This document shows positions 8,102-17,700 of a stretch of 64,000 nt of DNA, piece by piece (position 1 is the stretch's first letter; every line of letters begins with the position of its first letter). The position numbers and the translations under genes were made by a program. The notes under the pieces are model-generated. The model searched no databases, was not told the origin of the DNA, and saw only the letters and a list, made by a program, of their open reading frames with translations. Origin of the DNA: Candidatus Tisiphia endosymbiont of Melanophora roralis (GTDB lineage Bacteria; Pseudomonadota; Alphaproteobacteria; Rickettsiales; Rickettsiaceae); assembly GCF_964026575.1 (NCBI RefSeq), contig NZ_OZ032161.1, positions 1,508,721 through 1,572,720 of the forward strand, in the 5' to 3' direction.

Positions 8102-8293
8102 ATGCAATTTCAAGATACTAACGATTTACGTAAAATAGCCGATATTATCAAGAATTGCGTTGTCATTATCCAAGATTCTAGCGGTGCTAACGTACTAAAT
8201 GTACGCTCCACTCCTCGACTTGGTAATTCCTGCTACTATTATGATTTTGATTCTATCGCCTATCAACTCTTCATTTACGAGCAGTATAAATAG
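8102..8293 (+). other. short open frame overlapping a degenerate repeat
   Basis: 63 codons starting MQFQDTNDLRKIADIIK. The second half of the DNA (about 8135-8295) resembles repeat sequence seen elsewhere: TCAAGAATTGCGTTGTC also occurs near 53369, and CATTTACGAGCAGTATA also occurs near 52418. It follows a good promoter, but the reading frame is probably repeat sequence and not a conserved gene. No family is recognised. Confidence 0.3.
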
Positions 8294-8381
8294 AAATACC
8301 CCCTCTTTAAATTATTCGAGTATACTGCAAAAACTTGAAGAGTTGGTAAACCAATTTTCAAGTTTTTGGGTAAAAAATAAC

Positions 8382-9242
8382 CTAAATTTCTCTAGCACTA
8401 ACCCATTGATAGAAGCTGCGATCACTAAATACTTGTCGTAAGAATTGGTTATTAAGAGCATGACTAGTTTTATAACCCGTGATGTCAGCTATTAGATGAC
8501 CTCCTGTAGTATATAAATCTCCAAACAGGTCGAGAAGTTTGTGACGCACGAATTCATCAGTATATCTTAGTCCATCGTGGTTCATTATAATATCTTGATC
8601 TATACCTATAGCGTTATCGAGAGATGCACCACGTGCTAAGCCCTTACTTTTTAAATATTCAAGTTCATGGATAAATCCAAAAGTTCTAGCATCAGCAATG
8701 TTATTTTTGAAAGACTCATTCTCCGAGAAGACTAAATTTTGCTTGCCAATAGCCTTACTAGCAAAATCTATTGTTATATCAACCGTCATGCTATGAGCAG
8801 GGCTAGCTACTAACTCGCAATCTTTGTGAATTGCCCTAATTTCTTTTAAGATTTTTAGGTATTTCTTTGGAGTATTTTGTAATTGTCTACCAGCACATTC
8901 TATCATAAAGACGAATGGTTTACTGCTACCATCCATTATCGGGACTTCAGGACCATCGATTTCAATTATTAAATTATCGATTCCACATCCCCAAAGAGCT
9001 GCCATTAAATGTTCTATAGTTGAAACATAAATATGATGTTCATTTTTTATGGTAGTAGATAAAGAAGTTTCTGAAACATTTAAACAACTAGCTTGAATAA
9101 AATTTATCTCTTGCCTTACATCAGTTCTGACAAAAACAATACCGGTATTTTCTACAGCTGGTCTTAAAGTCATCTGAGTAATGTTACCGGAATGAACGCC
9201 CACACCATAACAACTTACTGGGTTTAGTATTGATACTTGCAT
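8382..9242 (-). CDS. lpxC: UDP-3-O-acyl-N-acetylglucosamine deacetylase
   Basis: 286 residues. LpxC is the zinc enzyme of the committed step of lipid A synthesis in the cytosol. Visible family motifs are GVGVHSG near the N-terminus, [12 protein letters not shown] with zinc ligand His78, [13 protein letters not shown], and near the end [14 protein letters not shown] with the other zinc ligands and TSHALN with the catalytic His. Length is close to other Rickettsia LpxC. It stands alone between repeat-rich gaps. Confidence 0.96.
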   Translation of the reverse strand: MQVSILNPVSCYGVGVHSGNITQMTLRPAVENTGIVFVRTDVRQEINFIQASCLNVSETSLSTTIKNEHHIYVSTIEHLMAALWGCGIDNLIIEIDGPEVPIMDGSSKPFVFMIECAGRQLQNTPKKYLKILKEIRAIHKDCELVASPAHSMTVDITIDFASKAIGKQNLVFSENESFKNNIADARTFGFIHELEYLKSKGLARGASLDNAIGIDQDIIMNHDGLRYTDEFVRHKLLDLFGDLYTTGGHLIADITGYKTSHALNNQFLRQVFSDRSFYQWVSAREI

Positions 9243-9416
9243 TGGTTAATTTTACTAACATTTTAGAAATTCAACTTATTTTAATGCCTTAAACAACTAC
9301 ATGCAAGTTACATTATGTTACGAAATATTTCATCAATCTATATATACTCGATAATCAAGTTTTTTTCTGAGTCATTCACCTTACGTATAGCATTTAAAAA
9401 TTGCCGAAAAGTACAA

Positions 9417-9836
9417 AACGTCATTGCGAGGAGACCGTAGGTCCACAACTGTCGAAAGTTAAAAACTATAATTTATTGCAACCAAAAATTATACATAAAT
9501 AATAATCTAACATTTATAATTTTAAATCTACAAGATTAGGCTCTCCGCTGCAAAATAACACTATATCTTTGATAATTTCTGTCTCAAGCAATGACCTATC
9601 TATTTTGTATAATTTATTTACTTCATTTAGTTTATCTTCACCTATTAAATTTATAATATTTGTATATTATTCAACTTTTTGTATTTATATGAACTTAATT
9701 TATACACAATCTTTAGTTATATTTTAATACCTTTTTTAACTTTCGACAGTTATGACCGTAGGTCGACGAAGCAATCTATATAACAAGCTTCATGGATTGC
9801 CACGTCGCCGCTTGCAGCGGCGTCTCGCAATGACGG
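9417..9836. repeat. CATTGCGAG palindromic repeat split by another element
   Basis: CGTCATTGCGAGGAGACCGTAGGTC at 9419-9443 is the left part of a repeat whose remainder, GACCGTAGGTCGACGAAGC to CTCGCAATGACGG, continues at 9754-9836. GACCGTAGGTC occurs twice (9433-9443 and 9754-9764), so the 310 bp between look like an insertion with an 11-bp target duplication. Further copies of this palindrome family lie at 14505, 26109, 43972, 46338 and 53417. Confidence 0.75.
9444..9753. mobile_element. 310-bp element with AACTGTCGAAAGTTAAAAA ends
   Basis: Terminal inverted repeats AACTGTCGAAAGTTAAAAA (from 9447) and its inverse ending at 9751 enclose AT-rich DNA. On the minus strand the interior can be read as NLIGEDKLNEVNKLYK... 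ending ...EPNLVDLKL, a roughly 45-codon fragment of an unrecognised protein. Flanked by the 11-bp direct repeat. The same ends occur at 46315-46451 and, in part, near 9876-9897, 43915 and 53396. Confidence 0.65.
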
Positions 9837-9938
9837 TTTAAGCCTTACAACAGCACTTCGCTAATAGATGATTTTTTAACTTTCAACAGTTGTGTCCTGA
9901 AGACGACAACGCAATTCTCGATTTTCATCGAATATACC

Positions 9939-10481
9939 TTACTCTGTTGAATCTGGAAGTCTGTTCTTCAATATAAAAGGTAGTTGTAGTAAAAAGAAAA
10001 TGATCGTTACAGGTATTGCTCCAAATATTTTAAATATAACCCATGTAGATTCTGCAAAATTACGCCATATTATTTCATTTAACACTGCCATGAACAGTAA
10101 AAAAACAGCAGATCTATAGCTTAAAATATTCCAGTTCTTATCTTCAAGTTGGACAAAATGATTAAACATATATTTCAAAAAGGCCTTATTTCTTATGGCA
10201 CTGATAAAAAATATACTAGCAAAAATTACATATAGAATAGTTGGTTTGATTTTGATATACATAGAGTTACCACTAATCAAAACTATACTAGCTGAAACTA
10301 ATAACACTCCAGAAGATATTAAGGAGGATTTGGAAACTTTTCCTTCTATAAGATAACACAAACTAACACAAATAATTGAAGTAATAAGTATATATAACGT
10401 CGCACTTTGTATACTACCACCATAAAAATAGCCAATAAAAAAAGCTATAAGCGGAGCAACTTCTGATAAAAAATTAATCAT
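9939..10481 (-). CDS. yciB: YciB/IspZ-type inner-membrane septation protein
   Basis: 180 residues with five to six hydrophobic segments. Matches the intracellular septation protein A family: LSEVAPLIAFFIGYFYGG at the start and VFLLFMAVLNEIIWR and STWVIFKIFG near the end. YciB is an inner-membrane protein linked to cell-envelope synthesis and septation. It ends the leftward run cupredoxin - iron permease - yciB, only 8 bp from the permease, and may be co-transcribed. Confidence 0.93.
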   Translation of the reverse strand: MINFLSEVAPLIAFFIGYFYGGSIQSATLYILITSIICVSLCYLIEGKVSKSSLISSGVLLVSASIVLISGNSMYIKIKPTILYVIFASIFFISAIRNKAFLKYMFNHFVQLEDKNWNILSYRSAVFLLFMAVLNEIIWRNFAESTWVIFKIFGAIPVTIIFFLLQLPFILKNRLPDSTE

Positions 10482-10489
10482 AAATAGTT

Positions 10490-11317
10490 TTATTTCTCTG
10501 TTACTGCTTTTGTGTGTCTGATTTTTATTTGTATTAAGATATTAATTAAACCTAGAGTACAAACATAAAAAACAACTTGTAATCCGTTAGGTCTAGCAAT
10601 ATATCCAGTAATCATTTTTAGGAATTTACCATAGATACTTCTGTCAGAAATGAGCCAAGAGCTATCCCAAAGCTGGTCGGATAAAATAGTAATAATCCCT
10701 GAAGAACTCAATATACCAGCAGCTTCTGCTGCAAAGCCACTAGCAACAAGCATTAATAAAATGGAAGATATACGAAATATATATTGTTGGTTTACTATTT
10801 TTATTAAACCTAAATAGATAATGACACCCAAAGTTAGACCACTGACTATACCAATAATTAATCCTAATAGATAGCTATTACTGTCAATAATTTCGACTGA
10901 AGAAATACTATAAACTAATATAATAATTTCCATTCCTTCTCGAAGAATAGTTGCCGCAACAATCAGTACTAGCATTATATAACTACTATCACCGCTACTA
11001 ATTTTTACAGACAAATCATTAAGATTTTGTTTTATCTTAATACCATAACCTTGCATCCATACTATAGTCCAACCAATTAATGCAACTGTTAATAAAATAA
11101 TTCCAGAGTTAAATATCTCATCACCTAGACCACTAAATGCTACGGTTATACTACGAGTAAAGAAAGCAAATAACGCAGCAGAAACTGTACCAAGCATGAC
11201 TCCAGCAATTATATAAATTCTAGATTTTTCTAATTGTTTTGTCACAGCAAGCATTACACCAAGCAACAAAGCTATTTCTAGGCATTCCCTGAATACCACT
11301 AATGCTATTTTAAACAT
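10490..11317 (-). CDS. FTR1-family high-affinity iron permease
   Basis: 275 residues, seven predicted membrane segments. The two REGLE-type iron-binding motifs of Ftr1/EfeU are RECLE (residues 10-14, Gly replaced by Cys) and REGME (about 126-130). It presumably imports ferric iron across the inner membrane. A cupredoxin-domain protein is encoded 16 bp upstream, as in EfeUO-like or FTR1-cupredoxin systems. The link with the heme genes elsewhere in the window is plausible but inferred. Confidence 0.9.
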   Translation of the reverse strand: MFKIALVVFRECLEIALLLGVMLAVTKQLEKSRIYIIAGVMLGTVSAALFAFFTRSITVAFSGLGDEIFNSGIILLTVALIGWTIVWMQGYGIKIKQNLNDLSVKISSGDSSYIMLVLIVAATILREGMEIIILVYSISSVEIIDSNSYLLGLIIGIVSGLTLGVIIYLGLIKIVNQQYIFRISSILLMLVASGFAAEAAGILSSSGIITILSDQLWDSSWLISDRSIYGKFLKMITGYIARPNGLQVVFYVCTLGLINILIQIKIRHTKAVTEK

Positions 11318-11333
11318 CTAAACCTAAATAAAT

Positions 11334-11708
11334 TTAATTAACAATGAGAGACCCTTGTGCTGTCTCTTGATGAAAGTCTCCAAAAAAATCATATTTACCC
11401 GGGACTAAAGGGGCAAGGATGATATTTATAGAGTCATTTGGCATAATAATCTTTTCGCGGTGTAGATCATGACTCTCAAACTCTTCTACTGTACTATCTT
11501 GGTTGTGGATAGTAAAACGAATCTTCTTACCACTTTCTACTCTAATAATATTTGGCTCAAATCTATGATTCTTTATAACCGTTACAATTTCTACTATATT
11601 AATATCTACATCATTCTTAGATGTGCTTCGATGACTAATTGCAAAAATTATTACACCTATCAATAGAATAATACCTCCAAAAAATTGAAGGATAGTTTTT
11701 TTTTCCAT
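11334..11708 (-). CDS. membrane-anchored cupredoxin-domain protein
   Basis: 124 residues: one N-terminal membrane segment (FFGGIILLIGVIIFAI), then a cupredoxin domain (NHRFEPNIIRVESGKKIRF to GKYDFFGDFH...GSLIVN). Such EfeO-type cupredoxin domains accompany FTR1 permeases and are thought to bind or oxidise metal outside the membrane. The Cys typical of blue copper centres is absent, so electron transfer of the plastocyanin type is doubtful. Translated just upstream of the permease. Confidence 0.8.
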   Translation of the reverse strand: MEKKTILQFFGGIILLIGVIIFAISHRSTSKNDVDINIVEIVTVIKNHRFEPNIIRVESGKKIRFTIHNQDSTVEEFESHDLHREKIIMPNDSINIILAPLVPGKYDFFGDFHQETAQGSLIVN

Positions 11709-11712
11709 AGTT

Positions 11713-11832
11713 TTAACTTGAAAGCTTTATTAAAGTTACAAAATACACCAATACAATCATAGCTACAAGCACATATAACAGAGTGTAGTTTTTTTGTTTT
11801 TTATGGTTCTTTATTTTTTTGGATAAATTCAT
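11713..11832 (-). CDS. 39-residue CoxF-like membrane protein
   Basis: Small frame MNLSKKIKNHKKQKNYTLL followed by one membrane segment ending VYFVTLIKLSS. A strong ribosome binding site (GGGAGGGT) lies 4-5 bases before the ATG. A basic N-terminus plus a single helix ending in a TLVKM-like motif resembles the short CoxF proteins of alphaproteobacterial cytochrome-oxidase operons. It overlaps the cupredoxin ribosome-binding region and likely leads this operon. Assignment rests on pattern only. Confidence 0.6.
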   Translation of the reverse strand: MNLSKKIKNHKKQKNYTLLYVLVAMIVLVYFVTLIKLSS

Positions 11833-12027
11833 AAGCACCCTCCCTATATTATACAATATATTAGATTTCCACTAAGTCATCAAGGATCAAATATTTTTTA
11901 TAACAATATGTTGTTTTTCCTCTAGCCAACTCTGATAGTTTGTACAGTAAGTAATTAGGTAATTATAAATGATCACCTATAAAAAGACAATTATAATCAC
12001 TGGAGCTTTTAGCTGGGTAATTAGCTA

Positions 12028-12055
12028 TTGACAAAATGATAAAATCTTGTATATA
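12028..12055 (+). promoter_or_regulatory. possible promoter of the PAP2 pair
   Basis: TTGACA at 12028-12033 and TATATA at 12050-12055 with a 16-bp spacer, about 50 bp before the first PAP2 start. It faces rightward away from the iron-permease operon. Confidence 0.45.
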
Positions 12056-12101
12056 GATACTCTGTATAATGGGTGAAGTTTAATTGGCGACCAGGTAAAT
12101 A

Positions 12102-13049
12102 GTGTCTATAAGTTCAAATCTTCTACAATTTTTTATGCTAGACAATGTTGCTAAGATTTTTTTAAGTTTTAGTCATGATATAGTCATTATCCCACTACTG
12201 ATACTAGGCTATATTTGGTTAGAGCAAAAAGTGTTTTTTAATGCAATATGTTTAATATTAGTAAGTATGTTATTTAATTTTGCTCTAAAAATTACATTTC
12301 AAGTACCACTATCCGCTCATATTGGTAAACAAGGTTTTGCTTTTCCAAGTGGTCATATGCAGTCTTCAGTTGTTTTATATGGTTGGCTGATGACAAAAAC
12401 ACAAAGCCGTATATGTAAAATTCTGATAACTGGTTTGCTATTTGGAATAGGAATGAGTTTAGTCTATTGTGACTATCATAATTATTTTGATATTCTAGGA
12501 GCCATATTCTTTGGATCTTTATTAATAGCCTTTTATACATTTCTTGCAAGCACAAAAAAGCAAATATTGCCACCAGTTTTATTGACTTTTACTACATTTT
12601 TGATGTTGTACATTGCATCTATACATAAGGTAGAAGAACATCTATATATGGCATATTACGCTCTTATTGGAGTAATATTTTCTGAAAACATTTTTACAAA
12701 AAAAATAACAATTATAAATTTACGAAGCAAAATATACTCAAATGATTTGAAGAATTGGAACGTAAAACAAGGGGTGAGCGAACGGAGCGTAGATGAGCTA
12801 CGTGAGTACGCGAATACCCCGCAGTTTTGCGAAACCAATTCTTCAAAGCAGAAGAGTATATCAGCAACAATACTGTGTTTTTTCATGCTCTTTATAGTCA
12901 AAATGCTTTTTACAGTTGGTTATATCTCCTCTTTACCATTAGCTATCAGGCAAATGCAATGGGCTATAATCGGATTTTGTATCCCAGCATCAGTTTTTAT
13001 TGCAAACTATATCAATCATTATAAGCATTCTTTTCATGATAGATACTAG
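12102..13049 (+). CDS. PAP2-family membrane phosphatase with in-frame RPE, first of pair
   Basis: 315 residues from a GTG at 12102 (an ATG at 12135 is an alternative). Multi-span membrane protein with PSGH (motif 2) at about residue 83 and HNYFD (motif 3 His/Asp) near 127. The Arg of motif 3 is Leu and the KX6RP motif 1 is not intact, so phosphatase activity is doubtful. A 34-codon palindromic insert lies at residues 216-249 in a loop between membrane segments. PAP2 proteins dephosphorylate lipid phosphates; the real substrate is unknown. Confidence 0.75.
   Translation: MSISSNLLQFFMLDNVAKIFLSFSHDIVIIPLLILGYIWLEQKVFFNAICLILVSMLFNFALKITFQVPLSAHIGKQGFAFPSGHMQSSVVLYGWLMTKTQSRICKILITGLLFGIGMSLVYCDYHNYFDILGAIFFGSLLIAFYTFLASTKKQILPPVLLTFTTFLMLYIASIHKVEEHLYMAYYALIGVIFSENIFTKKITIINLRSKIYSNDLKNWNVKQGVSERSVDELREYANTPQFCETNSSKQKSISATILCFFMLFIVKMLFTVGYISSLPLAIRQMQWAIIGFCIPASVFIANYINHYKHSFHDRY
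12746..12847. repeat. 102-bp palindromic element inserted in frame
   Basis: TTTGAAGAATTGG at 12746-12758 is inverted at 12835-12847. The 102 bp encode 34 codons with no stop, adding VKQGVSERSVDELREYANT-like sequence to the PAP2 protein. It differs from the RPE-1-like copies in sequence and length, so it belongs to another palindromic element family. Confidence 0.75.
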
Positions 13050-13905
13050 TTGGATTGTAGAAATAAGAACAGATTTTCTAACAACCATATTTAAGTTATT
13101 TCCATTTTTTGCTAGTGATTACTTTTACATTACCATTACTGCTTTAGGATATTGGTTAAATCCATCGGCATTATTATTTAGATCATTAGGATTTTTAATA
13201 CCTTTTTGTACTTTACTTAATTGCTTGTTAAAGAATTTATTTAAAATATCGCGTCCTGACATATCTTTACATTTAATATCTGTGTATGATCCTTTTGGCT
13301 TTCCTAGTGGTGATGTTCAAGTGGCAACCACTTTTTGGCTAGCAATCTTTTTAAGTCTTAAAAATAGTCCTTTTAAGTATTTATGCTTACTGCCAATAAT
13401 TGGTATTGGTCTTTCAAGAGTATATCTTGGTGTTCATAGTATATATGATGTAATTGGTGGTTTGATATTTGGGTTTTGTGTTTTCCATATATGGAAAACA
13501 TATTTAGAAAGAGCATTACTTGTAGAAGTATTTCAACATAGTTGCAAAAAATTTTGGTTTTTACTTGCTATAATAATCTCACTATACACCATAGTGTCTC
13601 AATCTTTACCATGGCCACCTATGATACCGATGGCAATAGGAGCTCTCATTGGCTTTGGGTTATCCTTACGATGGATAGAAAATCAGGCAGTTGGTCTACA
13701 GCACAAAATTAGTATTCCAACCGCTCTAATATCCCTAGCCATTTTAATTGGCATAGCAAAATTCATACCTACTCTAAAAATAAACATTTTCATTTTCTAT
13801 TGTAGTATTATATTAAAATATAGTGTTCTTGTTTTTGGAATTTTTGTATTAATTCCTAGTACTATCTCTAAGATTACCCGATCTAATAAAATTGATATAT
13901 TATAA
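13036..13905 (+). CDS. PAP2-family membrane phosphatase, second of pair
   Basis: About 290 residues from the ATG at 13036, overlapping the previous gene by 14 bp. It has KNLFKISRP (KX6RP, motif 1), PSGD in place of PSGH (motif 2, His lost), and SRVYLGVHSIYD (motif 3, complete with nucleophile His). So it lacks exactly the residue that the first gene keeps. Multi-span membrane protein, coupled translation with its neighbour likely. A TTG at 13000 would give a longer, less likely N-terminus. Confidence 0.8.
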   Translation: MIDTSWIVEIRTDFLTTIFKLFPFFASDYFYITITALGYWLNPSALLFRSLGFLIPFCTLLNCLLKNLFKISRPDISLHLISVYDPFGFPSGDVQVATTFWLAIFLSLKNSPFKYLCLLPIIGIGLSRVYLGVHSIYDVIGGLIFGFCVFHIWKTYLERALLVEVFQHSCKKFWFLLAIIISLYTIVSQSLPWPPMIPMAIGALIGFGLSLRWIENQAVGLQHKISIPTALISLAILIGIAKFIPTLKINIFIFYCSIILKYSVLVFGIFVLIPSTISKITRSNKIDIL

Positions 13906-13946
13906 AATGCAATAAATTATCCGTTATTTAGATACTAAGGCAGCAT

Positions 13947-14486
13947 ATGGCAAGACCCGATTTCACCAATTCAGATAATATCATAAAAGAAATTATTAGA
14001 GTAAATCATGCTGGAGAATATGGAGCTAAACGAATTTATCAAGGGCAATTAAATTATTGCAAAAACCACGAAGCTTCCTCTACAATAAAACATATGATGC
14101 AGCAAGAAGAAGTACATTTGAGCTACTTTACTAATTTGTTATTACAACGTAATGTTAGACCAACTATTTTTATACCATTTTGGCATATTATTGGCTATAT
14201 ACTTGGTAGTGGATCGATATTGATAGGAACAAAAACTGCCATGCTACTAACGCAAAGTGTAGAAGAAGTGATTGAACAACATTATCAGAAACAAATAGAT
14301 TATCTCGAATTGTATAATTTAGAGAAAGAATTGGTAGATAGCATAAAACAATTTCAGGCTGAGGAAATTGAACATAAAGATATAGCCCTAGTACAAGGTA
14401 GCAGTAATATAGTATTTGCTTCCTTAATCAATAAAGTTATTAAATTAATGTGTAATATGGCTATTAATGTGAGTAAAAAAGCATAG
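13947..14486 (+). CDS. coq7: demethoxyubiquinone hydroxylase Coq7
   Basis: 179 residues. Di-iron carboxylate protein that hydroxylates demethoxyubiquinone in ubiquinone synthesis. Iron ligands appear as RVNHAGEYGA, QEEVHL (EExxH), VEEVIEQHY and AEEIEHKD. Length matches the bacterial Coq7 family (about 170-180). Membrane-associated by the hydrophobic central helix. It supplies the quinone used by the respiratory chain, for which several assembly genes are also in this window. Confidence 0.95.
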   Translation: MARPDFTNSDNIIKEIIRVNHAGEYGAKRIYQGQLNYCKNHEASSTIKHMMQQEEVHLSYFTNLLLQRNVRPTIFIPFWHIIGYILGSGSILIGTKTAMLLTQSVEEVIEQHYQKQIDYLELYNLEKELVDSIKQFQAEEIEHKDIALVQGSSNIVFASLINKVIKLMCNMAINVSKKA

Positions 14487-14504
14487 TATCCTACATTTTC
14501 CTAT

Positions 14505-14635
14505 AATCGTCATAGCAAGGCTCTTTAGATGCCGTAGCGATCTAGGTAAACAGCGAAGCTGTAGTACGCTTCGCGTATCCTAGATTGCCACGTCGCCGCT
14601 TTTTCGCGACTCCTCGCTAATAGACGTTTTATAAA
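14505..14635. repeat. CATTGCGAG/CTATTAGCGA-type palindromic repeat
   Basis: Begins ATCGTCATAGCAAGG and ends CTCCTCGCTAATAGACG, with AGCGAAGCTGTAGTACGCTTCGC as an internal palindrome. It is a degenerate member of the family at 9417, 46338 and 53417, lying in the coq7-addA gap. Confidence 0.6.
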
Positions 14636-14706
14636 CGTATATATTCTAGCCAGTTTTGGATTGAAATTTTTAATTTTAATCCAAAACTGAGGTAAATAGG
14701 AATTAA

Positions 14707-17700
14707 ATGAATGAATTACAACAACAAGCATCTGACCCCAAATATTCTGTTTGGGTTTCTGCATCAGCTGGTACAGGCAAAACCAAAATTTTAACAGATA
14801 GGGTGCTGCGGTTACTAATTAAGGGAGTCCCCTTTGAAAAAATCCTATGCTTAACTTTTACTAATGCAGCCGCCCTTGAAATGCAGAGTAGGATTAAAAA
14901 TAAGCTTGCTAAATTTGCTGCAAACGAAACCGCTAAATTAACTGAAGAGTTAGGTTTATTACTTACTAGAGAGCCTTTAGAAAGTGAGGTAAAATATACC
15001 AAAACTTTATATCACAAACTACTAAATTCTGAAGATGGTATTCATATTTATACTATCCATGCTTTCTGTCAGAAAATACTTAAATTATTTCCTTTTGAAG
15101 TTGGTATTAATCCAAAATTTCAGATTCTTGACGAGATTACAGCACAAGGGATTCTTAGCAAAATAAGAAACCAAATCTATTTAGATCCGACTTATAATGA
15201 GCTGATTAGTTTTTTTCTGACAAATTTCCATGAAACAACTATCAATGATATTTTCTCTGAAATAATCCAGCAAAAAATTAAGTTTAAAAAATTATTTGCC
15301 AAACAAATGGATTCTGTAGAGTACGATACTCAAACTATTTCTGCACAATTACTAAATATTTATGATCAAGCTAAGCAATTATTGGCAAAATACTCAATAG
15401 CTATTGACCTAGATCAAGAAATTCAACAATTTTTTCTTACTAAAGAAAACCTTAAGCGTAAGAACATATTGCCTAAATCTATGGCAATGAAGTACCCAAA
15501 GTTATTGAATGAACTTGAATATATTCAAGAGAAAATTTTTCAGCTAGATCAACAAGCTAAAATGCAAGATATGGAGAATTACTCAAATTCATTACGTAAC
15601 TTGGCAAAGATTTTTCTTGATAAATATGATTCCTACAAAACCCAGCATAGTTTACTTGATTATGATGATTTAATTTATCTTACGCAGTTATTATTAACGG
15701 ATAATGCTGCAAAAAATTGGATAGCTTATAAACTTAATGGCGGGATTGACCACTTGCTTGTTGATGAAGCACAAGATACTAGCCCAGAACAATGGGACAT
15801 TATCACTGCAATTATAGCAGACTTTACTTCTAGCACTAAGCAAAAAAGTACTATTTTTGTTGTAGGCGATGAGAAACAGTCGATTTTTAGCTTCCAAGGA
15901 GCAAATCTTAGCTCTTTTAGTTATGTTAATGAAAATTTGTATAAAAACCTATCTGATGCAAATAAGAATTTCAGAAATATTACCCTCCAGTGGTCTTATA
16001 GATCTACTAAAGAAATTATTGATATTGTCTATCTAATTTTTCAACAAATTAAACATACTACCCCTCAATTATTTACATCTGATAATCCTAAAATTTTGCC
16101 ATTTCGTCAAACTCATAAAGGTAGAGTTGAACTTTGGCCATTAGTTAAGGATGAAAAAGAGAGTAAGTTGTTTTGGCCTTTACTGGAAGAGCATAATAAA
16201 TCCAAATCTGCTCAGCAATTACTTGCACAACAAATTGCTAGTTTTATAAAAAGCCAAATAGCAAGTCGAAGAATCCTGCCTGCTACTAATTCCGAAGTCA
16301 AAGAATCAGATTTTATGATTTTGGTACGCAAGAGAGATGAGTTGATTTTTGAGATTATTAATTGTCTTAAGCAACATGGTTTACCAGTAGAAGATGTTGA
16401 TCGGATTACTTTAAATAAAAGTTTGTCAGTATTAGACCTAATGAGCATAGCGAAATTTGTACTACTACCTCAAGATGATTTGAATTTGGCTAGTCTGTTA
16501 AAATCACCAATAATCGGCATGAGTGAACAGGCACTACAAACTATTGCAATTTCTCGAGGCAAAAATTCTCTTTGGGGTTACCTACAAACTGTCCAAGACT
16601 ATGCAATTATATATAAGAAACTGTGCCATTTCTTGCAGCTATATAAGGTTGCCAATTGTGAGAATTTTTTTCCACTTATTGTCGATTGTTTGGATGTTAG
16701 AAAAGTTTTAGTTGAGGCTAATGGCTTTGATAGTAATGACGTAATAAATGAATTGATATATTTGAGTAGCAATTATGCTAATAATATAGATAACTCTTTG
16801 CAAAGCTTTGTTTATTGGTTTGAAAATAACAAAATTGAGATTAAAAGAAACTTAGAATCGTCAAGTAAGATAAAAATTATGACCGTGCATGCTTCTAAAG
16901 GTCTACAAGCACCTATTGTTATTCTGTGCGATACTAGTTCAGTACCAACTAATAGTAATAAATTCATTTGGGACGAAAATCAAGTGTTCTCTACCACTCA
17001 ATCAGCCAATAGCCCAGAATTCTTTAAAATTCTCAAAGGAAAGGAGCAACAAAAAGACTTACAAGAATATATTAGACTACTTTATGTTGCAATGACTAGA
17101 GCCGAAGACCATTTAGTGATATGTGGTTATCAGTCAAGTAGTAAGCTACCACAAAATTGTTGGTATGAGTTGGTTGCTAGAACAATGAATATGCACGGGA
17201 AGGTACAGGAAAATGGTATCATAGTTTATGAATCAGTTATTAGACCTCTTTCGAAACTCGCTTATGCTGAGGGATTTGAAGGAGACGCGGAACCTCAACC
17301 CGCAGCGTACTCAGATGTACGTGAGGATTCGAGTACCGCATCGACGTACAAATCACCAGCAGAAGTAGAGTTTCAAAAGAGGTCTATAGAAGAAAGTGAA
17401 AATGGGCAGAAATCTAAAGAAATAGACCAAAAAGGTGCTTTAGATATTCTATATCCTGCACCGAAGCAGGATGACATCAAGGGAAGCAGGAATGACATTG
17501 AAGGTAGTGGGAATGATATTGAAGATTGGGTACCAAATCTTTTTTTAATTAATAAAATCACCAAAAATACAAAGCAAAATTATTTAGTCAATTTTCCTCT
17601 TATAGTTAATGATCATTTGGAATATGGTAAGATATTTCATAAAATTCTAGAAGATGCCACAAAGATCAATGATTTTTCTAGTATGAATAAACATCTGTTT

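Noticed and set aside
9417-9836. CRISPR-like array because of repeated CATTGCGAG units
   Set aside because: Units are palindromic, unevenly spaced and scattered over the window; there are no spacers of constant length and no cas genes.
14703-15002. minus-strand frame opposite the addA start
   Set aside because: Shadow of addA, no ribosome site and no recognisable family.
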